Shown here: positions 25,545 through 34,419 of the stretch, one piece after another
Numbering within the stretch: position 1 is the stretch's first letter
Layout: the number at the start of each line of letters is the position of its first letter
Assembly: GCF_036030735.1 (NCBI RefSeq)
Contig: NZ_CP107928.1
Coordinates: forward strand, 8,122,001 to 8,186,000
From: Streptomyces sp. NBC_00425
GTDB taxonomy: Bacteria > Actinomycetota > Actinomycetes > Streptomycetales > Streptomycetaceae
Direction: 5' to 3'
Length of the DNA: 64,000 bases
Made by a program: the position numbers and the translations under genes
Notes under the pieces: generated by a model
What the model saw: only the letters and a program-made list of their open reading frames with translations
What the model was told of the DNA's origin: nothing
Database searches by the model: none

Positions 25545-26545
25545 CGGGCCTCCTCCGCGACACAGCGGGTGCGCTGGGCGCCGAGCCCGGTGACCGACCC
25601 GTCCATCACGTCGCCGTCGCGCAGCAGCCGGCCCCAGTGGATGCCGTTGCCGGCCGGACTGCCGGTCAGAACCAGGTCGCCGGGGAGCAGTCGGGCGGTC
25701 TGGGAGATGTATGAGACCAACCGTGCGACACCGAAGATCATGTCCTTGGTGGACTCGTCCTGCATGGTCTCGCCGTTGAGTTTCAGGGTGACCTGCAGGT
25801 CGGACGGGTCGGCGATGGAGCCGGCCGGCACGATCCACGGGCCGAGCGGGGTGAAACCGGGGGCGTTCTTGCTGCGCAGCCAGTCGGTGCCGATCGGGGG
25901 CATGTCCCGGCGGAAGACACTCGCTCGGTCGGTCAGGTCGTTGGCGATGGTGTAGCCCGCGACGTACTCCAGCGCCTCCTCCACGGTGACCCGGTAGGCG
26001 GGGCGGGAGATCACGGCGGCCAGTTCCAGCTCCCAGTCGGGCTTCTCGGCCCAGGCGGGCAGCACCACGTCGTCGTAGGGGCCGCTGATCGTGGTCGGCA
26101 GGCCGATGAAGACGTACGGGAGGTCCTCGGCGGCCCGCTTGTCCATGACCGCCGCGACCGCGGCGCGAGCCTCCTCGACGGTGCCCGGGGCGTCCGGGGC
26201 ACGGTGTGCGACCGCCAGGTCGATCACGTGCTGCCGGTAGTTGGCGCCGGACTGGAAGATCTGCCGGGGCTCGACGGGCGCGTGCACCGTCATCTCCGCC
26301 AGCGGCCGCCAGTCGCGCGTCGGGTCCCCGGCGAGAGTGTGCAGCCGCGGCAGCTCCTCGTCCCAGCGCTCCAGGAGCGTGAGCGTGGTCAACGCGGGTG
26401 CGTCCAGTGCCGTGCGCAGATCGAGCGCTCGGCCCTCTGGCGACACGAGGCTCGGGAACCTGGTCCCGCCTGGTGCCGAGAGGGTGCCAATGGCGAACGG
26501 CCCGGAGAAGGGGGTGAAGGGTGCCGACGGGGCTGCGGATGTCAC
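25541..26545 (-). CDS. Fumarylacetoacetate hydrolase-family protein
   Basis: 334 residues, first gene of the catabolic operon. The FAH domain shows IFQSGANYRQHVIDLAV, WELELAAVISRPAYRVTVEE, VAGYTIANDLTDRASVFR and LVLTGSPAGNGIHWGR, with the Glu/Asp metal ligands retained. The GTG start has GGAGGA eight bases upstream. It is distinct from the second FAH protein of the operon (longer N-terminus, GSPAGNG instead of GSGTCGNGG), so the two likely act on different intermediates. A palindrome at 26601-26614 lies in the divergent promoter region. Confidence 0.9.
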   Translation of the reverse strand: MTSAAPSAPFTPFSGPFAIGTLSAPGGTRFPSLVSPEGRALDLRTALDAPALTTLTLLERWDEELPRLHTLAGDPTRDWRPLAEMTVHAPVEPRQIFQSGANYRQHVIDLAVAHRAPDAPGTVEEARAAVAAVMDKRAAEDLPYVFIGLPTTISGPYDDVVLPAWAEKPDWELELAAVISRPAYRVTVEEALEYVAGYTIANDLTDRASVFRRDMPPIGTDWLRSKNAPGFTPLGPWIVPAGSIADPSDLQVTLKLNGETMQDESTKDMIFGVARLVSYISQTARLLPGDLVLTGSPAGNGIHWGRLLRDGDVMDGSVTGLGAQRTRCVAEEAR

Positions 26546-26600
26546 GGAGATTTCCTCCCGATTGCGGTGCCACTAATCTGGCCCGGTAGATTGCAATCAG

Positions 26601-26614
26601 GGAAATCGATTTCC
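26601..26614. promoter_or_regulatory. Palindromic operator for the LysR-type regulator
   Basis: GGAAATCGATTTCC is a perfect 14-bp palindrome. It lies between the divergent catabolic operon (start 26545) and the lysR-type gene (start about 26675), the usual position of a LysR activator site. Near it, ATTGCAAT on the left is another short palindrome. Confidence 0.65.
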
Positions 26615-26674
26615 TGTATACGAGAATCCAGCCGGTGAATACCGATGGGCCCGGCTCCGGAATTGGGATGCTTC

Positions 26675-27610
26675 GTGAACTTGGCCAGCCTGGACCTCAA
26701 CCTCGTCGTTGCCCTGCGCGCCCTCCTGCAGGAGCGCAACGTCACCAGGGCCGGCCAGCGCATCGGGCTCAGTCAACCCGCGATGAGCGCGGCCCTGGCC
26801 CGGCTGCGCCGCCACTTCGACGACGACCTGCTCGCGCGGGTGGGCGGAGGGTACGAACTGACCGCCCTCGGGCGGGCCCTCCTCGACCGGACCACCACCG
26901 CGTGCGACCTGTTGGAGCGCGTCTTCGCCAGTCAGGCGGAATTCGACCCCTCCCGCGAGGAACACGAGTTCACGCTGATCGCCTCGGATTACGCGGTGGC
27001 CGTCTTCGGCACCGAACTCGCCCGCACCATCCAGGCCGAGGCACCGGGTATCCGGCTCAGGTTCAAACAGGTACCGAACGAAATCATCGACGACACCGGG
27101 TCGCTGCTCAGCACTGTGGACGGGCTACTGCTGCCCCACGGCATCATTCGCGGCTTCCCAGTGGTCGAGCTCTACCAGGACAGCTGGGTCTTCCTCGTCG
27201 CGGACGACAACTCCGAGGTCGGTGAGCAGCTCACCCTCGACGACCTGGCCCGACTGCCGTGGGTGATGTACCAGCGGGCCTACGACGCCCCCGCCGCCCG
27301 CCAGATCGCCATGCTCGGCATCGAGCCGCGCGTGGCGGTCTCCGTCGACAGTTTCCAGCTGATGCCACTCCTGGTGGCGGGCACCCGCCGGGTAGCTCTC
27401 CTTCAGAGGCGTCTCGCCGACGAGCTGGTCGGGCTCGCACACGTCCGCATCATGGAACCGCCCTATGACGCCGTGCCGATCCAGCAGGCCTTGTGGTGGC
27501 ATCCGGTCCACATGCACGACGCGGCGCACATGTGGCTGCGGGAGACGATGGCCCGGGTCGCCGAGATGATGGAGGCCGGTCGGCCTACGATCTCCTGTCC
27601 GCCCAAATGA
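26675..27610 (+). CDS. LysR-family transcriptional regulator (NodD-like)
   Basis: About 311 residues. The winged HTH is LDLNLVVALRALLQERNVTR and GLSQPAMSAALARLRRHFDD. The effector domain starts at EFTLIASDYAVAVF and continues to GRPTISCPPK. I use the GTG at 26675 because LysR proteins of this branch usually begin MNLA.LDLNL; the ATG at 26645 would add ten atypical residues, and neither has a strong ribosome-binding site. It is divergent from the seven-gene aromatic operon, so it is probably its activator with a pathway intermediate as inducer. Confidence 0.9.
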   Translation: MNLASLDLNLVVALRALLQERNVTRAGQRIGLSQPAMSAALARLRRHFDDDLLARVGGGYELTALGRALLDRTTTACDLLERVFASQAEFDPSREEHEFTLIASDYAVAVFGTELARTIQAEAPGIRLRFKQVPNEIIDDTGSLLSTVDGLLLPHGIIRGFPVVELYQDSWVFLVADDNSEVGEQLTLDDLARLPWVMYQRAYDAPAARQIAMLGIEPRVAVSVDSFQLMPLLVAGTRRVALLQRRLADELVGLAHVRIMEPPYDAVPIQQALWWHPVHMHDAAHMWLRETMARVAEMMEAGRPTISCPPK

Positions 27611-27911
27611 GGGTGGGGCTTTGTGCTGCATCGGCAAAACACACCGCCGAGCCACGGCCGACGCCGAATGGCGGCCGCCGCGTGGAGCCGGTTTGAGTAG
27701 TTGCTGCTGCTCTGGCTGGAAAGGTTCGCCGGCCCGGCCCGTACCAGCGGTGACCATCGCTGCTTGAGCTGCGTGTATCGGGTACGGGGGGAGTGGACGG
27801 TCCATGGCTTCGTGGACCTGCCACCGAGCCGACAGATGGAGGGCACTTCGGTCCGTCCGTATCCGGCCTGGCCTCGACAGCGCACACGTGGTCGAGCGTC
27901 AGGCCGGCCGG
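27611..27911. other. Convergent gap without a recognised gene
   Basis: This is 301 bp between the ends of the lysR-type gene (plus) and the tetR-type gene (minus). Short open frames on both strands have no family features. No clear terminator hairpin was seen. Confidence 0.5.
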
Positions 27912-28475
27912 TCAGCGCAGGAGTCTGCGGATGATGGTGGTGGCGGCGCTGATGTCGGTGGGCTGCCCGGTGAGGAGCTCGCGGTAATAGAAGGACTCGG
28001 CGACCCGGACGACGGCGTAGGCGAGGGTCGGGGCGTCGATGTCGTCGGGTTCGCCGATCTCGGACTGGATGAGCCGGCTGACGGTCTCGACTATGCGGTC
28101 CTGGATGACGCCGTCACGCGAGGTCATCACCCGTAGTGCGGTGTCGGGGTGGTCGGCGACGAACCGACGCATGGCCGGCAGTTGTGCGCTGGTGGTCAGC
28201 ATGGCGTGAACGAGGTCGGCGACCTTGTCGGCGCCTTGCCCGCGGCTCCGTGGGTAGATCTGGGCGAACTCGGTTGTGGCGATCGCCCAGATCGCCTCGC
28301 CGATCAGGCGGTCGCGATCGCCGTAACGCCGATACAGGGTGGCGCGGCCGATGCCGGCCTCGGCAGCCAGCGCCCGTGCGTCGATCCAGCCGTCCCGCAG
28401 GAACATCGCGACCGCAGCACGCAGCACCGGCTCGTCCGGGGGCAGCGGAGGCGGAACCTCTTGCGCTTGAGACAT
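27912..28475 (-). CDS. QsdR-like TetR-family regulator
   Basis: 187 residues. The HTH part is AVAMFLRDGWIDARALAAEA with GIGRATLYRRYGDRDRLIGE. The C-terminal region (IYPRSRGQGADKVADLVHAM, MRRFVADHPDTALRVMTS) resembles the QsdR-type TetR proteins of actinobacteria. I start at the ATG ending at 28475, one codon after an in-frame GTG. It is divergent from the DUF1295 gene, with three TGTCTC boxes in the intergenic region, which suggests it represses itself and that gene. Confidence 0.88.
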   Translation of the reverse strand: MSQAQEVPPPLPPDEPVLRAAVAMFLRDGWIDARALAAEAGIGRATLYRRYGDRDRLIGEAIWAIATTEFAQIYPRSRGQGADKVADLVHAMLTTSAQLPAMRRFVADHPDTALRVMTSRDGVIQDRIVETVSRLIQSEIGEPDDIDAPTLAYAVVRVAESFYYRELLTGQPTDISAATTIIRRLLR

Positions 28476-28485
28476 CACTGTCCTA

Positions 28486-28530
28486 GTGTCTCACTTTATC
28501 TGACGAGACACATGCGTATCGGTGTCTCAC
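28486..28530. promoter_or_regulatory. GTGTCTC / GAGACAC operator array
   Basis: GTGTCTC at 28486-28492 and GAGACAC at 28505-28511 form an inverted repeat. A third copy, GTGTCTCAC, is at 28522-28530; it is a direct repeat of the first (GTGTCTCACTTT in both). The array fills the space between the divergent QsdR-like gene and the DUF1295 gene. Confidence 0.7.
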
Positions 28531-28545
28531 TTTTGGGGAGTTGCC

Positions 28546-29472
28546 GTGGCCACAGTGAGGCGGACAATGCCGTTCGCGATCTATGTCGTGATATTCGCGG
28601 CCCTTGCACTTCAGAGCGACCTCACGGGGTTCATGGTCTGCAACCTGCTTGTGCAACTGGCCGTCTTCGTCGTGGGTGCGTGTCTGCCGGCCCACCGCAC
28701 CGGGTTCATGTCCTACGTGGATGTGGCCTGGCCGTGGGGCCTCGCCCTGGTCGGGGTGCAGGTCCTGGCGTTCGGCGGCCTGGATTCGCCTGTGGCTGTC
28801 GCGACTGCGGCGATCTACCTGCTGATGGGCATGCGTATGGGCGCCTGGGCGCTGCGGTTCATGGTGTTCAAGCGGTTGCCCGGAGAGTTGCCGCGGTACC
28901 AGTATCAGCGGCGCCGCTGGGAGCGAGACGGGTTCCGCAACGAGAAGGTGTCGCTCCAAGTCGAGATCATGGTCCAGTGCGGCGCCAACATCGCCGTGCT
29001 CGCGGTTCCGGCCGCGCTCGCCACCGTGCGCCCGGCCGGCCTCGATGTCGTGAGTGTCGCGGCGATCGCGCTGTGGGCGGTGTTCTGGGTCTTCGAATCG
29101 GTGGCGGACCTGCAGAAGGCCCGTTTCGCCGACCGCACCCGACGAGACGGTGCGCGCCGCACCTGCGACGTCGGGCTGTGGCGCTACAGCCGTCACCCCA
29201 ACTACTTCGGTCAGTGGATGCAGTGGAGCAGTCTCATCCTGTTGTCGCTGCCAGTGCTGATCGACCGCTGGCCACACCATCACATCGTCTTCGGCCTGCT
29301 CACAGCCCTCGCCCTGGCCTGGATCTCCTGGACCACCTACAACATGCTCGTGCACTACACCGGTGCCGTTCCTGCGGAGTATTTCAGCCGGCAACGACGC
29401 CCCGACTACATCCGCTATCAGCGCGTCACCAACCGGTTTTTTCCCGGGCCCCGACGGATCACTCATCAGTGA
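28546..29472 (+). CDS. DUF1295 / steroid 5-alpha-reductase-like membrane protein
   Basis: 308 residues, integral membrane protein with about seven hydrophobic helices. The C-terminal signature of the DUF1295/ICMT-like fold is GLWRYSRHPNYFGQWMQWSS, followed by a C-terminal tail with RRPDYIRYQ. GTG 28546 is chosen because GGGGAG lies 5 bp upstream; the earlier GTG at 28522 falls inside the third operator box. The fold is associated with NAD(P)H-dependent reduction or prenyl/steroid-type lipid substrates; no substrate can be assigned here. It is probably repressed by the divergent QsdR-like regulator. Confidence 0.85.
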   Translation: MATVRRTMPFAIYVVIFAALALQSDLTGFMVCNLLVQLAVFVVGACLPAHRTGFMSYVDVAWPWGLALVGVQVLAFGGLDSPVAVATAAIYLLMGMRMGAWALRFMVFKRLPGELPRYQYQRRRWERDGFRNEKVSLQVEIMVQCGANIAVLAVPAALATVRPAGLDVVSVAAIALWAVFWVFESVADLQKARFADRTRRDGARRTCDVGLWRYSRHPNYFGQWMQWSSLILLSLPVLIDRWPHHHIVFGLLTALALAWISWTTYNMLVHYTGAVPAEYFSRQRRPDYIRYQRVTNRFFPGPRRITHQ

Positions 29473-29875
29473 GCCCTTCCTAGTGCCCCATCGGTGACGA
29501 GGCAGAGCGGCGGCACGGGCGCCGTGTGCCGGGCGCGCCAGCATCCTCGCGCTCTCGACCGGTGAGCCACCGGCCCTCGAGTCAGACCTCTGGCGAGCCG
29601 GGGTCCTCGGTGAGGGTGTTCCGCCCACAGCGATTCTCGACCGCACCCTGCACCGCTTCCGGCTCGCCTCCATCAATGGCAGCAGCCAACAGCTCAACAA
29701 CCGCCTCCAGGCCATCGAACGGGACACCGGCGCGGCCTGATCGGTACGGCCCGGAACATACCCTGCTGACAAGGGAGTTGACATTCATCACAAGATCACC
29801 GGCCAAGGGTGACTACCCGGTGTCACCACCGACTACGGGCCAGAGCCGTTCGTTCTACAGTCCCGCAGGCGAAGA
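29473..29875. other. Gap with an unstarted open frame
   Basis: A plus-strand frame from about 29529 to 29740 reads ILALSTGEPPALESDLWRAG and later LDRTLHRFRLASINGSSQQL, ending in a stop. It has the look of a real C-terminus but no start or upstream body, and I do not recognise it. The rest shows nothing. Confidence 0.35.
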
Positions 29876-30511
29876 TCACCGGTGTGGTGAGGTGAGGACG
29901 CCGCGCGAGAGAGCGACGGTGACGGCTGCGGTGCGGTCGTTGACACCCAGTTTGACGAACGTTCGCAGCAGGTGCGTCTTCACCGTCGCTTCGCCGATGT
30001 ACAGCTGCCGACCGATCTCGCTGTTGGACAGACCCCGCGCGACGAGGCCGAGTACCTGAACCTCGCGTGGGGTCAGCTGCTCCCCGGCCGGCGCCTGAAG
30101 GCGAGTCACCAGCCGTGCGGCCACCGGCGGGGCGAGGACGGTTTCACCGCGGGCTGCCGCCCGGATCGCGTCGGTCAGAGTACCGATCGGGGTGTCCTTG
30201 AGCAGGTATCCGGTGGCGCCGGCCTCGATCGCCGGCAGGATGTCGGCGTCACCTTCGTAGGTGGTCAGCACGAGCACGCGAATGCCGGGGTGCTCCTGAC
30301 GGATGCGCGCCGTTGCGGTGGCGCCATCGGTACCCGGCATCCGCAGGTCCATCAGGACGACATCCGGGCGCGTCGTGGAGGCAAGGACGATCGCCTCGTC
30401 GCCGGAGCCGGCCTCGCCGACGACCCGCAGGTCCTCGTAGGCCTCGAGCATGCCGCGGAGGCCGAAGCGTACGACGGGATGGTCATCGACAATCAGGATG
30501 TGGACAGTCAT
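29876..30511 (-). CDS. NarL/FixJ-family response regulator
   Basis: 211 residues. The receiver domain has the acidic pair in ILIVDDHPVV, phosphoacceptor Asp55 in VVLMDLRMPG, Thr in VLVLTTY and Lys in YLLKDTP. The LuxR-type HTH is LTPREVQVLGLVARGLSNSE and GEATVKTHLLRTFVKL. It begins at the ATG ending at 30511, 18 bp after the histidine kinase stop, so the two form a two-component operon. Targets are unknown; the membrane and molybdoenzyme genes that follow on the other strand are candidates. Confidence 0.94.
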   Translation of the reverse strand: MTVHILIVDDHPVVRFGLRGMLEAYEDLRVVGEAGSGDEAIVLASTTRPDVVLMDLRMPGTDGATATARIRQEHPGIRVLVLTTYEGDADILPAIEAGATGYLLKDTPIGTLTDAIRAAARGETVLAPPVAARLVTRLQAPAGEQLTPREVQVLGLVARGLSNSEIGRQLYIGEATVKTHLLRTFVKLGVNDRTAAVTVALSRGVLTSPHR

Positions 30512-30529
30512 CGAGCCGGTTCCGCCCGC

Positions 30530-31777
30530 TCAGTTGTCGGGTGTGGAGCTGAAATCAAGTACAGGCTGCAGGCTACGCGCCGTCTGCGCGGCCGGGGCCG
30601 GCGGCAGCTCGACCCGCACCGTGGTGCCCTGGCCGGGAGCCGATCGCACCGTGCAGGTTCCGCCGAAGCTGGAGGCGCGGGTGCGCATGCCCAGCAGGCC
30701 GTATCCACCCCGGACGGTGGCCGGGTCGAAGCCCTGGCCGTCATCGGTCACGGCCAGCGCCATGAGGCCGGAATCGTGGCGTAGCTCGATCCGCACCGTC
30801 GTGGCGGCGGCGTGCTTGCCGACGTTGGCCAGGGCCTCCTGCGCGGTGCGCAGCAGGGCGATGTCGGTGCCGGTGGATGTGCCGGACCGCTCGCCGACGA
30901 TCGAGACCTCGACGCGCGTACCCGTGTCGCGAGTATGCCGGGCGGCGAGCCGGTCCAGCGCATCCGCGAGCCCGCGCCCGGTCAGGTCGACCGGGGCCGA
31001 AGCGGCGATCAGCGAGCGTGCCTCCGCGAGGTTCTCGCGGGCGGTCTTCTCCAGGATGTCGAGCTGGCCGTCGGCGGCCGTCGGATCACGGAGCAGGGTC
31101 GTCCGTGCGACCTGAGCGAGCATGAGGATGCTGGTGAAGCCCTGCGCCAGGGTGTCGTGGATCTCGGCAGCCAGGCGTTCACGTTCGGCATGGACGCCTG
31201 CCTCGTGGCCCGCGCGTTCCAATGCGGCCCGCGTCAGGGTCAGTTCCTCGATCAGCGCGGCCCGCTTGCGGTTCTGCTCGCGGATGCCGGTCAGATAGGC
31301 GCCCACGAGGATCGTCACGGTCATGGGTACCAGAACGGTCACGCCGACCATCGCCAGCGTGTAGCGGCTGACTCCGACCCGCGCCACCATGGCCCAGGCG
31401 AGCTCGGCGTAGAGAACCAACAACAACGGTAGGCGTACCCGCCACCTCGCGACCATCACGAACAGCTGTGGGCAGAGCGCGAACAGCAATGCGCCAGCGA
31501 TCGGGGCGATGGCGAGCAGAAGCGGGAACGCGACCGCCAGGACGGCGAAATAGGCCGCACCCCAACGCTCGTCGCGGTTTTCCATGGCCCGCGGAGCGAC
31601 CAAGGCGTAGCAGGCGACGATGACAGCGAGCGTACCGAGGGCCAGCAGGCGTTGTCCGAGCGCCACGGAGACGTCGGCCGCTATGGCGACGGCAAGAGGT
31701 ATCGCGACGGCGCCGACGAGGACATGCCATCCGACGCGGTAGCGGTAGCCGAAGTCGACGGTGCTGCGCACTGCCAC
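30530..31777 (-). CDS. NarL-type sensor histidine kinase
   Basis: 415 residues from the GTG ending at 31777. About six hydrophobic helices occupy residues 15-165. HisKA_3 follows with phosphoacceptor His207 in ERLAAEIHDTLAQGF, then the HATPase with QEALANVGKHAAATTV (N box), DDGQGFDP and GYGLLGMRTRASSFGG. The frame is open to 32029, but the extra 84 codons are Arg/Ser-rich and unlike protein. Upstream GGTGGGCAGGGC could serve as a ribosome-binding site. It forms an operon with the response regulator and is divergent from a small membrane protein gene. Confidence 0.92.
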   Translation of the reverse strand: MAVRSTVDFGYRYRVGWHVLVGAVAIPLAVAIAADVSVALGQRLLALGTLAVIVACYALVAPRAMENRDERWGAAYFAVLAVAFPLLLAIAPIAGALLFALCPQLFVMVARWRVRLPLLLVLYAELAWAMVARVGVSRYTLAMVGVTVLVPMTVTILVGAYLTGIREQNRKRAALIEELTLTRAALERAGHEAGVHAERERLAAEIHDTLAQGFTSILMLAQVARTTLLRDPTAADGQLDILEKTARENLAEARSLIAASAPVDLTGRGLADALDRLAARHTRDTGTRVEVSIVGERSGTSTGTDIALLRTAQEALANVGKHAAATTVRIELRHDSGLMALAVTDDGQGFDPATVRGGYGLLGMRTRASSFGGTCTVRSAPGQGTTVRVELPPAPAAQTARSLQPVLDFSSTPDN

Positions 31778-31992
31778 GCCCTGCCCACCTTCGCCCACGG
31801 AGATTGGCCGCCAGTTTACGGGCGCCCACGTCCACAGTGGCCGACTCGGCGCCGAGGAACGTCCACGCACCAGTGGAGCCGTGCGTACGTCGATCGGTTG
31901 ACAACGGGGTCCAACCAAGCGTTGTCGCCGCCGCGCCTCAGAACCGTCACGCTCGTTGTCGAGAACTTCGGCTCCACACCTGGAGGTACCCC

Positions 31993-32196
31993 ATGAAGAA
32001 GAACTGGTTCGTCCTCGGCCTGGGCGCACTGCTGGCCTTTATCGGCGTGGGCTGGACGTTGCAGGGACTCGACGTCATGAAGGGCTCGGCGATGAGCGGC
32101 GTGACGTTGTGGGCGGTCGTCGGGCCGATCGTGGCGATCGTCGGTCTCGTCGTGCTGGGTGTCGGCTTCGCCCGGCTACGCCGGGTGAGCCGATAA
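31993..32196 (+). CDS. Small membrane protein, two helices
   Basis: 67 residues starting MKKNWFVLGLGALLAFIGVG, with a second hydrophobic helix (TLWAVVGPIVAIVGLVVLGV) and a basic C-terminus (RLRRVSR). The ATG has GGAGG seven bases upstream. I recognise no family. The next gene starts 11 bp after its stop, so it is co-transcribed with the molybdopterin protein, and it is divergent from the two-component operon. It might be a small partner of either, which is inference only. Confidence 0.75.
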   Translation: MKKNWFVLGLGALLAFIGVGWTLQGLDVMKGSAMSGVTLWAVVGPIVAIVGLVVLGVGFARLRRVSR

Positions 32197-32207
32197 GCGC
32201 AGATCAG

Positions 32208-33896
32208 ATGTCCGGTATCGATATAAAGACTCAGATGACAGATCGGCCGACACCGGGAAGACCGCCCAAGCAGTGGTACGGCGAGCTTGCCGGCGTCGCG
32301 GCCACCGCACTCGCCCTGGGCCTCGGTGAGCTGGTGGCAGCCGCGACGGGCGGGCCCTCAGCACCCCTCGTGGCGGTGGGTGGCGTCGCCGTGGACGCCG
32401 CGCCGACCCCGGTCAAGGAGTTCGCCGTCGCGGTGTTCTACACGTACGACAAGCTGGCGCTGCAGGCGGGAATCGTGCTGGTCTTGGCGGTGTTCGCCGC
32501 GTTCATCGGTGTGCTGGCCATGCGCCGGCTCTGGTACGGGCTGGCCGGCGTCGCTGTGTTCGGGATGATCGGCGTACTCGCGTCAGCCACCCGGCCCAGC
32601 GCCACGTGGGCGTACCCGCTGCCGACAGTGGCCGGTGCACTGGCCGCTGCCGGCCTCTTGGTGCTGTTGCGCCGCACCCTGCCGCGCCGTGCCGCGGTAT
32701 CGGCGCAGGACCTGGGGGACGACACCGGCCCAGATACGGACGTGGCGGCACCGGGAACCCACACCCCCCTGCAGGGGGCCAGTTCACGGTCGTCGGACAC
32801 CGGCATCTCGGAGGTGGACGGCGCGGGACGACCGCCGGGCCGACGACGGTTTCTCGCGCTGGCGGTCGGGGCGATCGGCGCGGCCGCGGTGGCCGTACCG
32901 GGCGGACGTCGGCTGTGGGCACAGCGTGTGGCCGCGGCCCGGGCCGCGGTGGTTCTTCCGTCGCCGTCGAGCCCGGCAGCGCCATTGCCCGCCAAGGTCT
33001 CCGTCGGCGTGCCCGGAGTGGAGCCGTTCGTGACCAGTACCTCCAACTTTTACCGGATCGACACCGCTTTGACGGTGCCACAGATGGAACCCAAGGACTG
33101 GCGGCTGAGGATTCATGGCCGGGTGAAACGGCCGCTGACGCTGACGTACGAGCAATTGCTGACACGGCCGTTGGTGGAGCGCTACATCACGCTGGCGTGC
33201 GTGTCCAATGAGGTCGGTGGCGAGTTGGTCGGCAACGCGCGGTGGTTGGGGGTACCGATCAAAGATCTGCTGGATGAAGTCGAGCCGGATGACCGGGCGG
33301 ATCAGGTGGTGAGCCGTTCCGTGGACGGCTACACGGCCGGTACACCGACGGCGGCGTTGCGCGACGGACGCGACGCGTTGCTGGCGGTCGGGATGAACGG
33401 GGAGCCACTGCCGGTCGAGCACGGATTTCCGGTCCGGATGGTGGTGCCCGGGCTGTACGGATACGTATCGGCGACGAAGTGGCTGACGGAGCTGGAACTG
33501 AGTCGTTTCTCGGACTTCAGCGCTTATTGGGTACGGCGGGATTACGCGGCGCTGGCTCCGGTGAAGACACAGTCGCGGATCGACACACCGGCTGCGGGCA
33601 AGCGTCTGAAACAGGGTCTGGTGATGGTGGCCGGGGTGGCGTGGGCGCAACATCGTGGGGTGTCCGCGGTAGAGGTCCGCGTGGATGACGGCCCGTGGCA
33701 GCAGGCACAGCTCGCGGCCGTGCCGTCGGCGGACACGTGGCGGCAGTGGAGCTGGCCGTGGCAGGCGACGCCCGGCGAGCATCGGCTGCAAGTACGCGCC
33801 ACCGACAACACCGGCCAGGTGCAGACAGGACAGGTGCACAAGCCTTCGCCCGACGGGGCGACCGGCCGGCACACGATCAAGGTCACGGTTGCCTGA
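32208..33896 (+). CDS. Membrane-anchored molybdopterin-dependent oxidoreductase (sulfite-oxidase fold)
   Basis: 562 residues. The N-terminal 160 residues carry four hydrophobic helices. A GRRRFLALAVGAIGAAAVAV segment (~211-230) resembles a membrane anchor or twin-arginine-like sequence in the middle of the chain. The catalytic domain shows PKDWRLRIHGRVKRPLTLTY and the molybdenum-ligating Cys331 in ITLACVSNEVGGELVGNARW. The C-terminal Ig-like dimerisation domain has AWAQHRGVSAVEVRVDDG. The location is probably outside the membrane; the electron acceptor is unknown. Start choice between ATG 32208 and 32235 is open because neither has a good ribosome-binding site. Confidence 0.87.
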   Translation: MSGIDIKTQMTDRPTPGRPPKQWYGELAGVAATALALGLGELVAAATGGPSAPLVAVGGVAVDAAPTPVKEFAVAVFYTYDKLALQAGIVLVLAVFAAFIGVLAMRRLWYGLAGVAVFGMIGVLASATRPSATWAYPLPTVAGALAAAGLLVLLRRTLPRRAAVSAQDLGDDTGPDTDVAAPGTHTPLQGASSRSSDTGISEVDGAGRPPGRRRFLALAVGAIGAAAVAVPGGRRLWAQRVAAARAAVVLPSPSSPAAPLPAKVSVGVPGVEPFVTSTSNFYRIDTALTVPQMEPKDWRLRIHGRVKRPLTLTYEQLLTRPLVERYITLACVSNEVGGELVGNARWLGVPIKDLLDEVEPDDRADQVVSRSVDGYTAGTPTAALRDGRDALLAVGMNGEPLPVEHGFPVRMVVPGLYGYVSATKWLTELELSRFSDFSAYWVRRDYAALAPVKTQSRIDTPAAGKRLKQGLVMVAGVAWAQHRGVSAVEVRVDDGPWQQAQLAAVPSADTWRQWSWPWQATPGEHRLQVRATDNTGQVQTGQVHKPSPDGATGRHTIKVTVA

Positions 33897-34419
33897 GCAT
33901 TTCCCGCCGGGCGGGGGTTCGGTTCCCGCCTGAAGACTCGAATCTTCAAAGGGCTGCGGCTGTCGGCGCGGTGGGCGACCGGGCTGCTGATGGCGCCGCT
34001 CGTACTCACCGGACACCGAGGTGGCCCGCCGGCGGATGATCTTGAGGTCGGACAACCGCTCGCTACCAGCACGAGTAGGAGATCCACAGCGGCTCGCGAG
34101 CCTGCCCCCGACCTGGTCGGCACCGAGTACGGGCGCAAGGTGCCGCTGCCCGAGCACACCTGGCAGGAGGCTGGCTGGTGCCTCATGTTCGGGGCGATCC
34201 CGCGCATTCCCGGCAAGCGAGGTGACCCGTCGAGCAGGACGATCGGCATCCACCCGCGATGTGGTTGGACGGCGAATCGAGCGTTGTGCTCGACGCGGTC
34301 AGGAGGAAGGGAGGGAAGTGCGGCGATCTCGCCGTCGAGCCTGGGCCGGGGTCGGGCGCCCGCGCAGGGCAGCGGAGGCGCCCGCCTGCGCGTCGCGGTC
34401 CGGCGGCCCCGGCCCTCCC
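33897..34419. other. Gap of about 520 bp without a recognised gene
   Basis: The gap lies between the ends of convergent genes. Several long frames exist on both strands but all are Arg/Pro/Ser-rich shadows. One plus frame opens RIFKGLRLSARWATGLLMAP, which I cannot place. No hairpin terminator is obvious. Confidence 0.45.

Noticed and set aside
24564..26573. A 669-codon frame suggesting a fusion of the cyclase with an upstream domain
   Set aside because: The upstream part is the wrong frame of the FAH gene, which has its own start, ribosome-binding site and an ATGA junction with the cyclase at 25541-25544.
33897..34419. Possible small gene starting RIFKGLRLSARW on the plus strand
   Set aside because: No ribosome-binding site and a composition change to Arg/Pro-rich sequence within 40 codons.
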